A stretch of DNA of 64,000 nt, taken from positions 1 to 64,000 of the forward strand of contig NZ_JABANE010000046.1 of the NCBI RefSeq assembly GCF_012844305.1, in the 5' to 3' direction. The stretch is from Flammeovirga aprica JL-4. Lineage in GTDB: Bacteria > Bacteroidota > Bacteroidia > Cytophagales > Flammeovirgaceae. The notes under the pieces were generated by a model. The model had not been told where the DNA came from and made no database searches. It saw only the letters and a list, made by a program, of their open reading frames with translations. A program made the position numbers and the translations under genes. Positions 18,816 to 28,725 of this stretch are shown here, piece after piece (positions within the stretch are counted from its first letter, which is position 1; each line of letters starts with the position of its first letter).

Positions 18816-21800
18816 ATGAAAAAGAATTTACTTATACTAACAGTATTTACACTGTTTAATCAGCTTATCTATGCACAAGATAAGACTGGAGACTATTGGA
18901 CAATGGTAGCACTCTACCTCAATCCAGCAAACAGCGAGGCACAATCTGCTTTTGATGCTTACAGAAATGAAAATAAAGGTCTACCTGAATCTGTTGTGAA
19001 AAGTGGGTGGGAAGAATTTTCAGAAATCTACACTCCTGAACAAATATTTAATGCAGAAGGTGAAGTCCTGCCTGCAGATCAACTTCCTGATGTTAGTGAC
19101 TTCATTGACACTTATGACTTTGTAGGAAAATTGGGATTAGGAAATGCAACCTCTGGTGAAGATGAAGATCAAAGAATCACGAAATTTGAACTTGCCACTT
19201 TTAGCCTCCCTTCAAAAAGTATTAAACAACTACCTACTAACATTGGTAACCTTACAGAGTTAATCACTTTTACTCTTAAGAACCATGGTGGTATATCGAT
19301 TTTACCTGAATCCTTTGCAACCTTAACAAAATTGCAGACCATTGATTTGAAAGGAAACAGTTTTGAGTATTTTCCTTCTCAAATTTCAAGAACAACTTTT
19401 TCAGAATCAACAATAAAAGACCCTGATAATGGAATGTCAGGATTGAATGTATTGAACCTTGAAACTCAATCACCACGTATGAAAAATATTCCAAGTGCTA
19501 TTTTTAATAGTGAAGGGATGTATATCAAAGGTGCTATTTATCTATCAAAGAATGCGTTTTCATACGGTGAACTTAATAAGTTTCTTTTTTTAACAGAAAA
19601 GAGTACTAGAGTAAGAGGAATTGGAGCTCAAGAGTTAGAAGAGGAGGTTCATTTTTATGGTGATATATCGGGTGGTATGACTTATACCATTCCAGATCGT
19701 CATCATGTGGAAGGCACCGAATATAAATGGCTGAGTTTACCTGCTTCTGCTACTGCAGATGGTCGTTCAATTACAATTTCTGAAACAGGAGAATATGTAT
19801 GTCAAACAAGAAACCTTGAACTGACAAGAATACTTTCTCAAGATCCGGATCTTACAGCAGGAGTCAACATTCCTTTCACGATTACAATTAAATCAATTGC
19901 TTCCTCTACAGAGGTTGATCTTTTATTGGAGCTTTCTGATGCAAATCCTGGTAAATTTAATTGGAGTACATCGATACCTTTAGAAGATTGGGAAGGTGTG
20001 ACTTTCGATGAAGGTAATAAAGTAGTAGCATTAAATTTAGCAGGCAAAGGTCTTACACAATTACCTGATTTATCAGCATTGACATCACTTTCGGCATTGG
20101 ATATTACGAATAATAGTTTACCATTTACGGAAGTATTAAAAATTAAGGCCCTTATTGACAATCCATCTACTTCTGTAAGTTATTCGAAACAGAACATTAC
20201 TTTGGGTGTAGCTAAAGCAATAAATTTAGAATTGCCAGCTGTTCTAGCTGTAGAGAATAAAGACGTTGTTGCTGGAAATACATATCAGTGGAAAAAAGAG
20301 GAGAATGTTATTGCTGAAGCAACGAATGAAACTTTGAAAATCATAGATGCAGGAGCATATTCTTTAGTGATATCCCACACTGATTTACCGGAGTTGACTT
20401 TTACTTCAGAGCTTATAACAGTAACAAAAGTATTATCTGCAGATGAAACAGTATTATTAACGTTGGCTAATGCCAATGATGGAAAATTAAACTGGAGTGA
20501 TGCTTTAGTAGTGACAAAGTGGGAAGGTGTTTCAGTTGATGATCAAAATAAAGTAACAGCCGTAAATGTGGCAGGAAAAGATTTAATGCAATTGACAGAT
20601 CTTAATTTATTAGCAGACCTAACATCTTTGAATGTCTCTGATAACAAATTAAATTTTGAAGAACTTCGCAAAGTAAAGACTTTGATGGACGATCAAAATA
20701 TGACTGTAAAGTATTTAAATCAGAACATTGCAGTAGGAGAGGAAAAATCAGAAGTAGTAATTTTCCCTTACACCATCAACATTGTTGGTTTAGAAACTTT
20801 AGGAGGAGATACTTATCAATGGTTTAAAAACCAAGAAGCGATTGAAGGTGCAACTGCTTCTACTTATGAAGCAAGTAAAGAGGGAGTTTATGAAGTAGAA
20901 GTCTCAAATGCTTCAATAGCCAACCTATCTTTCACATCTGAGAAAATCACATTATCAGATAAATTTAAGGAAACAAAAGAGATTTTATTGGCTTTAAAAA
21001 CAGCAAACTCATCTGATTTAAATTGGGACAACGCACTTCCACTAGTACAATGGGAAGGTATAGCGTTGGAAAATAGTGAGATAAGAAGTTTGGATGTATC
21101 GGGTAAGGAACTGACGAAACTGACAGACCTTTCTTTGTTAACTTCGCTCACTTCTTTAAATATTTCAAACAATAAGTTATCATTTGGAGAGATTCTGACA
21201 GTAAAAGATATGATAGATGCTCCTGAGGTCACTGTTAATTACACGGGGCAAATGATTAAAGTAGGAGAAGAAAAAACAGTTGATTTAGAATTGCCAGCAA
21301 CTATTTCTGTTGAAGATATTGCTGTTGTAGGAGGAAATACTTACCAATGGATTAAAGTAGAAGAAGCTATTGAGGATGAAACAAATGAAACACTAAGTAT
21401 TTCAGAAGCTGGTGTGTATTCTTTAATGATATCTCACTCTGATTTACCAGACCTTTCATTTACTTCGGAAAAAATTACTGTTACAAAAGTACTCTCAGAA
21501 GACGAAACAGTTTTATTAGCTTTGGCGAATGCAAATTCAGATCAATTAGATTGGCGTGATGAGATTGTTGTTACTCAATGGGAAGGTGTTGTAATCAATG
21601 ATTTAAATAAAGTGACAGCAGTAGATGTATCAGGAAAGGCACTTCTTGAATTGACGGATCTTTCCAACTTATCAGCGTTGGCTTCACTGAATTTATCAAA
21701 TAACCAATTTAACTTTGCTGAGATTTTGAAGGTGAAAAGCTTCATAGATAATGCAAATGTAACTGTTGATTATACTGCTCAAAATATCACTTTAGGTGAA

Positions 21801-23342
21801 GCACAAACTGTATCAACTCAATTACCTTATACAATTTCAATAAATGATATTTCTTCTTTGGAAGGGAATTCATATCAATGGTATAAAGATGAAGCAATAA
21901 TTGATGGTGCAAATTCGACTACTTATGATGCAACAGAAGAAGGGGTTTTCACAGTAAAAGTAGCTCATACAGACTTACCGGAACTTTCATTTACTTCTGC
22001 AGGGGTAACAGTTGTAGATAAAGTGAAACCAATCCAATCGGTATTATTAGCCTTATCAGATGCTAATTCGGGTCAATTGAATTGGGATGCTCAAACATCA
22101 ATTTCTACATGGGAAGGAGTGACAATGAGTGAAACAGCAGATTTAATAGCTTTAGATTTACAAGGTAAAGGTTTGACACAATTGACAGACCTATCTGAAT
22201 TGACTACTCTTGTAACTATAGATATTTCTAAAAACAAGTTGAATTTCGCTGAGATTTTGAAGGTGAAAAGCTTTATAGATAATGCAAATGTAACTGTTGA
22301 TTATACTGCTCAAAATATATCTTTTGGTGAGGAACAAACATTGCCTGTTCAATTACCATACACAATCATGGTAGCAGATATGGCTAGTTTGGGAGGAAAT
22401 TCTTATCAATGGTACAAAGGAAGTGAAAAGATTGAGGGAGCGAGAGCAAGCACTTATGAAGCTATTGAGGAAGGAGTATATACAGTAAAAGTAATGCACA
22501 GTGATTTATCAGATCTTTCGTTTACATCATTGAGTGTAACTGTGATTGATAAAGTGAAGCCTGTAAAGGATGCATTATTGGTGTTGTCATTGGCAAATCC
22601 AGGTCAATTAATTTGGGATGCTGAAAAAGCACTTTCAACATGGGAAGGTGTGACAATGAATGCAGATAATGATTTAACAGCTTTAGATTTACAAGGTAAA
22701 GGCTTGACAATAATGACTGACCTTACTAAGCTTTCAGCACTTACTTCTTTAGATATCTCAAACAATGAATTGAATTTCACAGAAATCCTAAAAGTGAAAC
22801 CTTTGATTGATGACACGAATATTGCTGTAAATTATACATCACAGAATATTGTACTGGGTGAAACAGAAAGTAAAGAGGTGAAATTGCCTTATACTATCTC
22901 AGTGTCTGATATTGATCAGCTAGGAGGTGATACATTCCAGTGGTATAAAGGGGATGAAATGATAGAAGGAGCCAATGCGACAACGTATGAGGTAACGGAA
23001 GAAGGGACATATACTATAACAGTAAATCACTCTCAAATCATCGACTTTGAGGTTACTTCTGCTCCAATCACAATCAAAGAAGATGAAGTTCTTGCTGTAG
23101 ATGTTTTAGAAGCATTGGAAGTCAATGTTTATCCTAATCCTGCACAAAACTATATTAATCTTGATTTGAAACAGCCTGTAACAGCACTTACAATCTCTAT
23201 TTTTGATGTAAATGGTAAGTTACTTCTGAATACAATTTATAATAATAATGCGATAGATATTTCTTCTTTACCTAAAGGAGTAAACATTTTAAAAATCAAT
23301 TATAATGGATTCAGCAAGTCCTTTAAAGTGATCAAAAATTAA
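18816..23342 (+). CDS. Giant T9SS-secreted LRR/Ig-like modular protein, 6 tandem modules (copy B)
   Basis: 1,508 residues; signal peptide to IYAQ (residue 21). The N-terminal domain (about 22-365) is highly similar to that of the protein at 8818-13860, including DKTGDYWTMVALYLNPAN and HHVEGTEYKW. Six modules follow, beginning at about 19912, 20446, 20970, 21505, 22036 and 22570, with a period of 531-534 bp (177-178 residues). Each combines a helix ending in LNW, a WEGV strand, LRR-like strands (LDLQGKGLTQLTDLS, LDISNNELNFTE) and an Ig-like half (YQWYK, EEGVYTV). Modules 4 and 5 share an almost identical DNA stretch. The C-terminal T9SS type A domain starts near NVYPNPAQNYINLDL and ends SFKVIKN. 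Likely a surface-exposed or released binding protein; ligand unknown. A short relative follows at 24182, then a regulator at 25725. Confidence 0.87.
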   Translation: MKKNLLILTVFTLFNQLIYAQDKTGDYWTMVALYLNPANSEAQSAFDAYRNENKGLPESVVKSGWEEFSEIYTPEQIFNAEGEVLPADQLPDVSDFIDTYDFVGKLGLGNATSGEDEDQRITKFELATFSLPSKSIKQLPTNIGNLTELITFTLKNHGGISILPESFATLTKLQTIDLKGNSFEYFPSQISRTTFSESTIKDPDNGMSGLNVLNLETQSPRMKNIPSAIFNSEGMYIKGAIYLSKNAFSYGELNKFLFLTEKSTRVRGIGAQELEEEVHFYGDISGGMTYTIPDRHHVEGTEYKWLSLPASATADGRSITISETGEYVCQTRNLELTRILSQDPDLTAGVNIPFTITIKSIASSTEVDLLLELSDANPGKFNWSTSIPLEDWEGVTFDEGNKVVALNLAGKGLTQLPDLSALTSLSALDITNNSLPFTEVLKIKALIDNPSTSVSYSKQNITLGVAKAINLELPAVLAVENKDVVAGNTYQWKKEENVIAEATNETLKIIDAGAYSLVISHTDLPELTFTSELITVTKVLSADETVLLTLANANDGKLNWSDALVVTKWEGVSVDDQNKVTAVNVAGKDLMQLTDLNLLADLTSLNVSDNKLNFEELRKVKTLMDDQNMTVKYLNQNIAVGEEKSEVVIFPYTINIVGLETLGGDTYQWFKNQEAIEGATASTYEASKEGVYEVEVSNASIANLSFTSEKITLSDKFKETKEILLALKTANSSDLNWDNALPLVQWEGIALENSEIRSLDVSGKELTKLTDLSLLTSLTSLNISNNKLSFGEILTVKDMIDAPEVTVNYTGQMIKVGEEKTVDLELPATISVEDIAVVGGNTYQWIKVEEAIEDETNETLSISEAGVYSLMISHSDLPDLSFTSEKITVTKVLSEDETVLLALANANSDQLDWRDEIVVTQWEGVVINDLNKVTAVDVSGKALLELTDLSNLSALASLNLSNNQFNFAEILKVKSFIDNANVTVDYTAQNITLGEAQTVSTQLPYTISINDISSLEGNSYQWYKDEAIIDGANSTTYDATEEGVFTVKVAHTDLPELSFTSAGVTVVDKVKPIQSVLLALSDANSGQLNWDAQTSISTWEGVTMSETADLIALDLQGKGLTQLTDLSELTTLVTIDISKNKLNFAEILKVKSFIDNANVTVDYTAQNISFGEEQTLPVQLPYTIMVADMASLGGNSYQWYKGSEKIEGARASTYEAIEEGVYTVKVMHSDLSDLSFTSLSVTVIDKVKPVKDALLVLSLANPGQLIWDAEKALSTWEGVTMNADNDLTALDLQGKGLTIMTDLTKLSALTSLDISNNELNFTEILKVKPLIDDTNIAVNYTSQNIVLGETESKEVKLPYTISVSDIDQLGGDTFQWYKGDEMIEGANATTYEVTEEGTYTITVNHSQIIDFEVTSAPITIKEDEVLAVDVLEALEVNVYPNPAQNYINLDLKQPVTALTISIFDVNGKLLLNTIYNNNAIDISSLPKGVNILKINYNGFSKSFKVIKN

Positions 23343-23368
23343 ATAACACTTTAATTGTTATGGCATCA

Positions 23369-23410
23369 ACAGTCAGTCTTTTATGTTAAATATTAGGCTG
23401 GCTGTTTTTA
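23369..23410 (+). terminator. Intrinsic terminator after LRR protein B
   Basis: Stem ACAGTCAGTC / GGCTGGCTGT (two G-T pairs) with a T-rich tail, 27 bp after the stop codon. Confidence 0.7.
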
Positions 23411-23514
23411 AATTCCGAATAAATAGATACCTAGAGGACAGCTATTTTAAATCACATAAAGAAATGAAAGATATTAAAGTATAACTCAAAGAATACTTTG
23501 GTAAATGAATGAAT

Positions 23515-23720
23515 AAGTACTAAGACAAAAGAAATGGAACAATACTATCGTGCACCATGACTGAAGTCATGGGCAGGTGATACTGACTCCACCAACACTA
23601 AAGTGATGATTACGTTATCAATCTTCAAGACTTTAGTCTTGTTTAGATTGTTGTATCACTTACCCATAGTTTTAACTATGGTGTACGAAACACTCGTTTA
23701 CATCTGTCCTAGTACTTAAG
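23515..23720 (+). repeat. Nested-palindrome REP-like element, family 2, copy 1
   Basis: About 200 bp carrying small perfect or near-perfect palindromes: CCATGACTGAAGTCATGG (23555-23572), CACTAAAGTG (23596-23605), CAAGACTTTAGTCTTG (23626-23641) and CCATAGTTTTAACTATGG (23664-23681). Its ends are themselves inverted copies (GTGCACCATGAC...GCAGGTGATA against TATCACTTACCC...GGTGTAC). The whole unit with flanks occurs inverted at 61190-61395. The pattern resembles REP/BIME sequences mobilised by RAYT (TnpA-REP) transposases; no such gene is in the window. Confidence 0.8.
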
Positions 23721-24193
23721 TACTGTGACAAAAGGAAAGGTACATTTTATCTTATCTTTTTTATCCTACTCTTCGTTAGGTTTTTATCGCGTAACTAAGG
23801 CTATGCTCTACAAACCTGCCTCGATTAGAATAAAAAATATTAAACTAAAATCATCCCTTTTCTTCTGTCACAGTACTTAGCCTTTGACCATTAAGTAAAA
23901 GGTTCTATTTAGCAGTATAAGAAAAGTGATCTAAAGAAGAGTGATCATCAAGTTTTACTCAAGCTTTTTCTTGCCAAAGTTTTTAATGAAATGAATACAA
24001 TTGCACAAGCTAAACTATTGGATTTAGCACGGTGAGTATATACTGAACATGAAAATTTAAATTAAAGATCAGGTAAAGTCAATCATGTTATCTCCAATCC
24101 AAAAGCTTATACATCATCACTTAATTATAACAGAAATAAAGATAGTATTTAAAAGAAATTCTAATAAATACATCTTCAATAATGCGTACTATT

Positions 24194-25510
24194 ATGAAAT
24201 ACACTTTGTTCGTTATTATCGTTTTGTTGACCTATACACAAAGTAGTTATGGGCAGAATAAAACAAAAGATTATTGGGTTTTAGTGGCTTTTTACCTGGA
24301 CCCTGAAAATGAAGAGATCAGACCCTATTTTGATAAATATAGATCCAATGGGATATCCTCCAAAACGACAGAAAATGGTTGGCAAGAAATGGGAAGACTT
24401 TTCAAATTTAAAGATATTACAGATGAAAATGGTTTCTTAAAACCCATGGAGGAATTGCCCGAGGTCCCCGGAGGAATAGATAATTATGATTTTGTATCTA
24501 AGTTAGGATTTAGAAGGTATACTAATTCAACTAAAGATCTTTCAAAACAGAGAGTTCTAAAATTTAATTTGTCGAATTTTAAACTACCTCCTCATTCTAT
24601 TAAGACGTTACCTCAAAACTTTGGAGATATGGACCGCCTTGTTATGATCAATATTTTTCCAGGTGGCGGATTAACAGAACTTCCCCAATCTTTTGAGCAA
24701 CTTAAACGTTTGGAGTTTATCAATTTAAGAGAGAACCTTTTTCAAAGGTTTCCATCTCAAATCACTAAAAATTCCTATTCAGAATCTGTGATCAAAGATG
24801 ATAATGGGAATTCAACCTTAGTGTATCTTAACTTAAGTGGAAATAAGATAAAGTATATTCCCTATGATTTTTTCGAAGACTTTTATATAAGAGATGAATG
24901 TGTCTTAGATAATAATGCACTTGATATTTATGAGTTAAAAAAAATCAAACCTTCTCAAAATCTTTCTTTAAGAAGAATCAACATATCCAACCAAAAAGTA
25001 ATTAAAAATTTGACTTTTTGTAATGCTCTTGATACTGCATTAATTGCTCTTCCTTTTGATTTATCGATCCAATTTGATTGGATACTTGACAGTAATTCAA
25101 AAAGTCCATTGTCTTGTGATAAAGAAAATAATACAGTATCCTTCGCGGAGGAGGGTAAATATACTTGTAAAGTTGTAGTACCCGATCTGAAAATAAAAAA
25201 TTACTTATATTATGAATATCGTTGTAAAGTAATCCCTATTAATAAAGATATTAATGCATTGGAATTGATGTCTTTAAGAAATACGGGGAAATTAAACTGG
25301 TCACAAAAGATACCTCTAGAACATTGGGAAGGAGTTGATTTTGATGAATCTTTTAATGCACTAACAATAGATGTATCAAGGAAAAACCTTAATTTTTTGG
25401 TTGATCTTTCAAAACTGAAACATCTTGAGAAAATTAATCTAACGTATAATCCTTTAACCACTTCACAGTTTAAGAAATTGAAAATTCCAACAAGCAAAAT
25501 CATTTGGTGA
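24194..25510 (+). CDS. Short LRR/Ig-like protein, truncated homologue lacking repeat array and T9SS tail
   Basis: About 438 residues (442 from the upstream ATG at 24182). The second ATG aligns with the paralogues and precedes a clean signal peptide ending YGQ. The N-terminal domain (NKTKDYWVLVAFYLDPEN, then DNYDFVSKLGF) is a diverged version of the one in the proteins at 8818 and 18816. An Ig-like stretch and the beginning of one module follow (LMSLRNTGKLNWSQKIPLEHWEGVDF, abbreviated here as LNW...HWEGVDF). The protein ends in the LRR portion of that module (INLTYNPLTTSQFKKL). No further module is found in other frames after the stop, and there is no sorting domain, so the product would be periplasmic or otherwise retained. 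It could be a decayed copy or a deliberate short form, for example a partner of the regulator starting 214 bp downstream. Confidence 0.75.
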   Translation: MKYTLFVIIVLLTYTQSSYGQNKTKDYWVLVAFYLDPENEEIRPYFDKYRSNGISSKTTENGWQEMGRLFKFKDITDENGFLKPMEELPEVPGGIDNYDFVSKLGFRRYTNSTKDLSKQRVLKFNLSNFKLPPHSIKTLPQNFGDMDRLVMINIFPGGGLTELPQSFEQLKRLEFINLRENLFQRFPSQITKNSYSESVIKDDNGNSTLVYLNLSGNKIKYIPYDFFEDFYIRDECVLDNNALDIYELKKIKPSQNLSLRRINISNQKVIKNLTFCNALDTALIALPFDLSIQFDWILDSNSKSPLSCDKENNTVSFAEEGKYTCKVVVPDLKIKNYLYYEYRCKVIPINKDINALELMSLRNTGKLNWSQKIPLEHWEGVDFDESFNALTIDVSRKNLNFLVDLSKLKHLEKINLTYNPLTTSQFKKLKIPTSKIIW

Positions 25511-25724
25511 ATTACTTTACAAGACCTAACGAAAATAGACTAAAAGAGATAAATTGAAATATTTAGCAACATTATTTTTCAGATCAACTTGTCCTATGAT
25601 TTTAGAATAAAAATACTTAATGGTTGAATATATATACTTTTTCTAAGTAATGCATTTTATATTTGTCTGATGGTTAAATTTTTTGAAAGATGTGATCATA
25701 ACCTTTTTACCACATTTTTTTAAC

Positions 25725-28271
25725 ATGATAAAGATCAAATACTATATAAGCTTACTTTTAATTGTATTCTCCACATTCACGACGTATGGTCAGAAAGATG
25801 CGAAAGGACTTCTATTTCACGAAACTGATATAAGTAAAGATTGGAGAAACTTTTCTGGTTTAGAAATTCCAGATAAAGGGTTTTTAAATATAGATCTACA
25901 GACTAGAATAAGTATTCATTTTTCCACTCTAAATCAATTTGAGGATAGCTTTGGTTATTTGATCCGTTGTTTTGATGACCAAAAAACAAAGATTGATCTA
26001 TTACATGTTCCCAGTGAGAAGAATAATTTCTTATTGATGGTAGGGGATAAACAAAAAGCTTTCAACTGTAAAATTCAACCTTACCAGAATACAGTTTTCC
26101 ATTTAGTAATTGATCAAGTCAATAAAGATATTAGTATTGAGCATGAGAATAATACGCTGGCTACGATCAATATCTCTGGACTTGAAGTCATAGAAAAATT
26201 AAAATTGTTGATGGGGCTTGTCAATTTCAAAGATGAGTTGTCTTATGATATTTTACCTATGAACTTGAACAGTATAACTCTTGCAAGAAATAATCAAATC
26301 ACCCATCGATGGGAATTTGATGAAAATAGTGGAGAGGTGGTCAATGATAAAATCAGAGGTGTAAAAGGGAGAATTAAAAATCCAAAATGGACTATTAATA
26401 AACATTCAAAATGGGAGAATGTAACGAATTTAAATTTCAATGGAAGAGTTTCTTATACGTTGAATGGAAATAAGTTATTTGTCGCTTTTAATGAAGGATT
26501 GAAAATCTATCATTTAAGAATTCATTCTCAACAAAAAAACTTTGATCTAGATGAACCTCTATCAATAGTGAGTGATACTCGGATGTTATATAACCCAATC
26601 AAAGACAAGATTGGGTTATATTATCTAGAACACAATGTGATGTCTTATTTTGACTTTAATAAAAGAAAATGGGAAACACAGTTACCGCCCTATCCTGAAA
26701 GCGAAAAATACCTACATCATTCTAGAAGTTATTTTGATGGTGACTCGTCTTTTCTCTTTTTTGGAGGGTATGGACATTATCGTTATCAGAGTCAATTTAT
26801 ACGATTGAAGGATGGTGAATTTAAAGAATTGATAAATAAAGAACCATTAACACCAAGATACCTTTCTGCAATTAGCAATTCTAGTAATCATCAGTTTTAT
26901 GTATTGGGAGGATATGGTTCTGAGGATGGAAATCAGTGGAATAATGCTTCTTCAATAAAAACACTCTCAAAATTTTCATTAAAGGGGGATACTATAAACC
27001 TTCTCCAAGAAAAAGAATTACAGTTAGAAGATAATATTGTTTTCTGTGATAATTTAATTCAACTGGATACTATTATTTATGCATTAGGATTTGATAGTCA
27101 GAAGTTAAATACTTCTCTTTCATTATATAAGATTTCTACACAGACTTTAAATGTAGAAAAGGTTCAAACCTCAATTCCTTTTACATTTAAAGACATCAAT
27201 AGCAAAGCTGAACTCTATTATAACCAAAATGAACATACTCTTCTCACTGTCTTGTCTTATTATGATCCTGAGAATAGGACTTCTGAGGTGAGAGTGTACA
27301 AGATAGGAACACCTGTTCTATCACATATACCTGAGATTAGTTCACCTGAAAAGGAAATGGCATGGGTGAATAGTACCATCTTTATGCTCTTTTTTGTTGC
27401 GGGAATTTTGATTCTTATTTTTCTTTTGGTCAGAATAAAAGGTGAACCCATAGAGGTCAAAAAAGAATATTTAGAAGTGACTAATGTCCAGGAAAAGAAG
27501 GATAAATCAGAACCGTTTCTTTCATTATCAAAAGATAAAAACGCAATATTAACCTTAAGTGCTTTTAAAATTATCAGTAACAAAAAGGAAGTTATCACTA
27601 GTGAATTATCTCCTTTACAAAAAGAAATACTACTATTGTTACTTATAAAAACAGAAACGGACAACGGTATCACTACAGAAGAATTTAATCTGGCTTTCTG
27701 GCCTAAAAAAACTACTAAAAATGCCAATAATAATCGATTGGTGAACCTCTCGAAACTTAGAAAAACTTTAAGTAAATTAAGTCATGTTACTATTGACAAG
27801 AAGGCTTATAAGTGGTCTATAGAGTTAGAGAAGAACGTCTTTTGTGATTGGAAAGAACTCCAGAAAATCTTAAAGAAAAAAGTATTTGGTATAGAAGAAA
27901 TCCATCAGTTAAATGATTTAATTGAAGAAGGAGGGATTTTGTCTAATATGAATTTAGAATGGTTTGAGAATTATCGAAATGAAATTATTTTCAAGTTGAA
28001 TGAACTTATTTTAAATTTTTATTATCACCATCATCAAAATATTTCAGTTCAAAATGCTTTAATAACTGCTGATGTGTTATCGAAGTTAGATACTGTAAGT
28101 GAAGAGGCGTTGATTATTCGTTGCAGAGCTTATAGAAATGAAAATAAGGAGAATCTAATTGAAAAGTCTGTTCAAGAATATCAAAATAATTTCCAAACTA
28201 AGTTTGATGAGACAGCCGTAATTGATTTAAAGGAAATTACTGAAGGAGATATCAGTTACTTTATAAAATAG
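25725..28271 (+). CDS. Membrane-anchored kelch-like/SARP-like one-component regulator (copy B)
   Basis: 848 residues from the ATG at 25725, chosen over an upstream TTG at 25683 because it begins the signal peptide (MIKIKYYISLLLIVFSTF). Same architecture as the protein at 5757: beta-rich N-terminal region with HRWEFDENSGEVVNDK; kelch-like blades FFGGYGHYRYQ and YVLGGYGSEDGNQW; one TM helix (about 546-568, STIFMLFFVAGILILIFLLV); winged helix (about 602-705) with LSPLQKEILLLLL and NNNRLVNLSKLRKTL; and BTAD-like helical C-terminus (LEWFENYRNEIIFKLNELIL). The recognition-helix region NNNRLVNLSKLRKTL is identical in both copies, so they may bind the same sites, while the sensor halves have diverged and may see different ligands. 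It is codirectional with the two LRR genes upstream. Confidence 0.75.
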   Translation: MIKIKYYISLLLIVFSTFTTYGQKDAKGLLFHETDISKDWRNFSGLEIPDKGFLNIDLQTRISIHFSTLNQFEDSFGYLIRCFDDQKTKIDLLHVPSEKNNFLLMVGDKQKAFNCKIQPYQNTVFHLVIDQVNKDISIEHENNTLATINISGLEVIEKLKLLMGLVNFKDELSYDILPMNLNSITLARNNQITHRWEFDENSGEVVNDKIRGVKGRIKNPKWTINKHSKWENVTNLNFNGRVSYTLNGNKLFVAFNEGLKIYHLRIHSQQKNFDLDEPLSIVSDTRMLYNPIKDKIGLYYLEHNVMSYFDFNKRKWETQLPPYPESEKYLHHSRSYFDGDSSFLFFGGYGHYRYQSQFIRLKDGEFKELINKEPLTPRYLSAISNSSNHQFYVLGGYGSEDGNQWNNASSIKTLSKFSLKGDTINLLQEKELQLEDNIVFCDNLIQLDTIIYALGFDSQKLNTSLSLYKISTQTLNVEKVQTSIPFTFKDINSKAELYYNQNEHTLLTVLSYYDPENRTSEVRVYKIGTPVLSHIPEISSPEKEMAWVNSTIFMLFFVAGILILIFLLVRIKGEPIEVKKEYLEVTNVQEKKDKSEPFLSLSKDKNAILTLSAFKIISNKKEVITSELSPLQKEILLLLLIKTETDNGITTEEFNLAFWPKKTTKNANNNRLVNLSKLRKTLSKLSHVTIDKKAYKWSIELEKNVFCDWKELQKILKKKVFGIEEIHQLNDLIEEGGILSNMNLEWFENYRNEIIFKLNELILNFYYHHHQNISVQNALITADVLSKLDTVSEEALIIRCRAYRNENKENLIEKSVQEYQNNFQTKFDETAVIDLKEITEGDISYFIK

Positions 28272-28684
28272 GGTGATAAGATCAAGAACTTATGAAGAAT
28301 AGAAGGTCGTTTTTATGATATTAATAGGGATTAAGACTTTCATTAATCCCAAGAGAATACATTTGTATTACTAATTAATCAAGGAAAGACTTATTAATGT
28401 AAGGTCAATAAATAATGTTTAGAGTTGAATACATCATCTAAGATAATTTTACTTTATCATATTTATTTTGAATAGGTCATTTCAATAAAAAAATACATTC
28501 ATATTTGATTAATTTTTGGAAAATGATGATGTGATTACTTATCTAATTCATTTAAGTAGTAAACTCTCAAAAACTAAACTATTTACAATTGACAAGAGGA
28601 TAATAAACTTAATACCGAGTGCATTAATTTGTAGAGTAAAATGATTATTTAACAATTGAGAAAGGTATATGTAATACGTAAAAG

Positions 28685-28714
28685 CTGTGTCATAATATTG
28701 ATACAGTTTTTTTT
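28685..28714 (+). terminator. Intrinsic terminator, plus strand
   Basis: Stem CTGTGTCA / TGATACAG (one G-T pair), 6-base loop, then TTTTTTTT. No plus-strand gene ends within 400 bp. Confidence 0.7.
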
Positions 28715-28725
28715 ACTAACCCAAA

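Larger units (their letters stand above)
23343..24181. other. Intergenic region with terminator and REP-like element
   Basis: 839 bases holding a terminator (23369-23410) and a nested-palindrome repeat (23515-23720). The remaining sequence to 24181 shows no ORF or recognised element; the promoter of the gene at 24182 is expected there. Confidence 0.5.

Noticed and set aside
25511..25724. Possible frameshifted continuation of the short LRR protein
   Set aside because: None of the three forward frames after the stop encodes further LRR or Ig-like module sequence.
27260..27727. 155-codon minus-strand ORF inside regulator B
   Set aside because: It lies entirely antisense to a well-supported gene across its TM and winged-helix part and has no recognisable features of its own.
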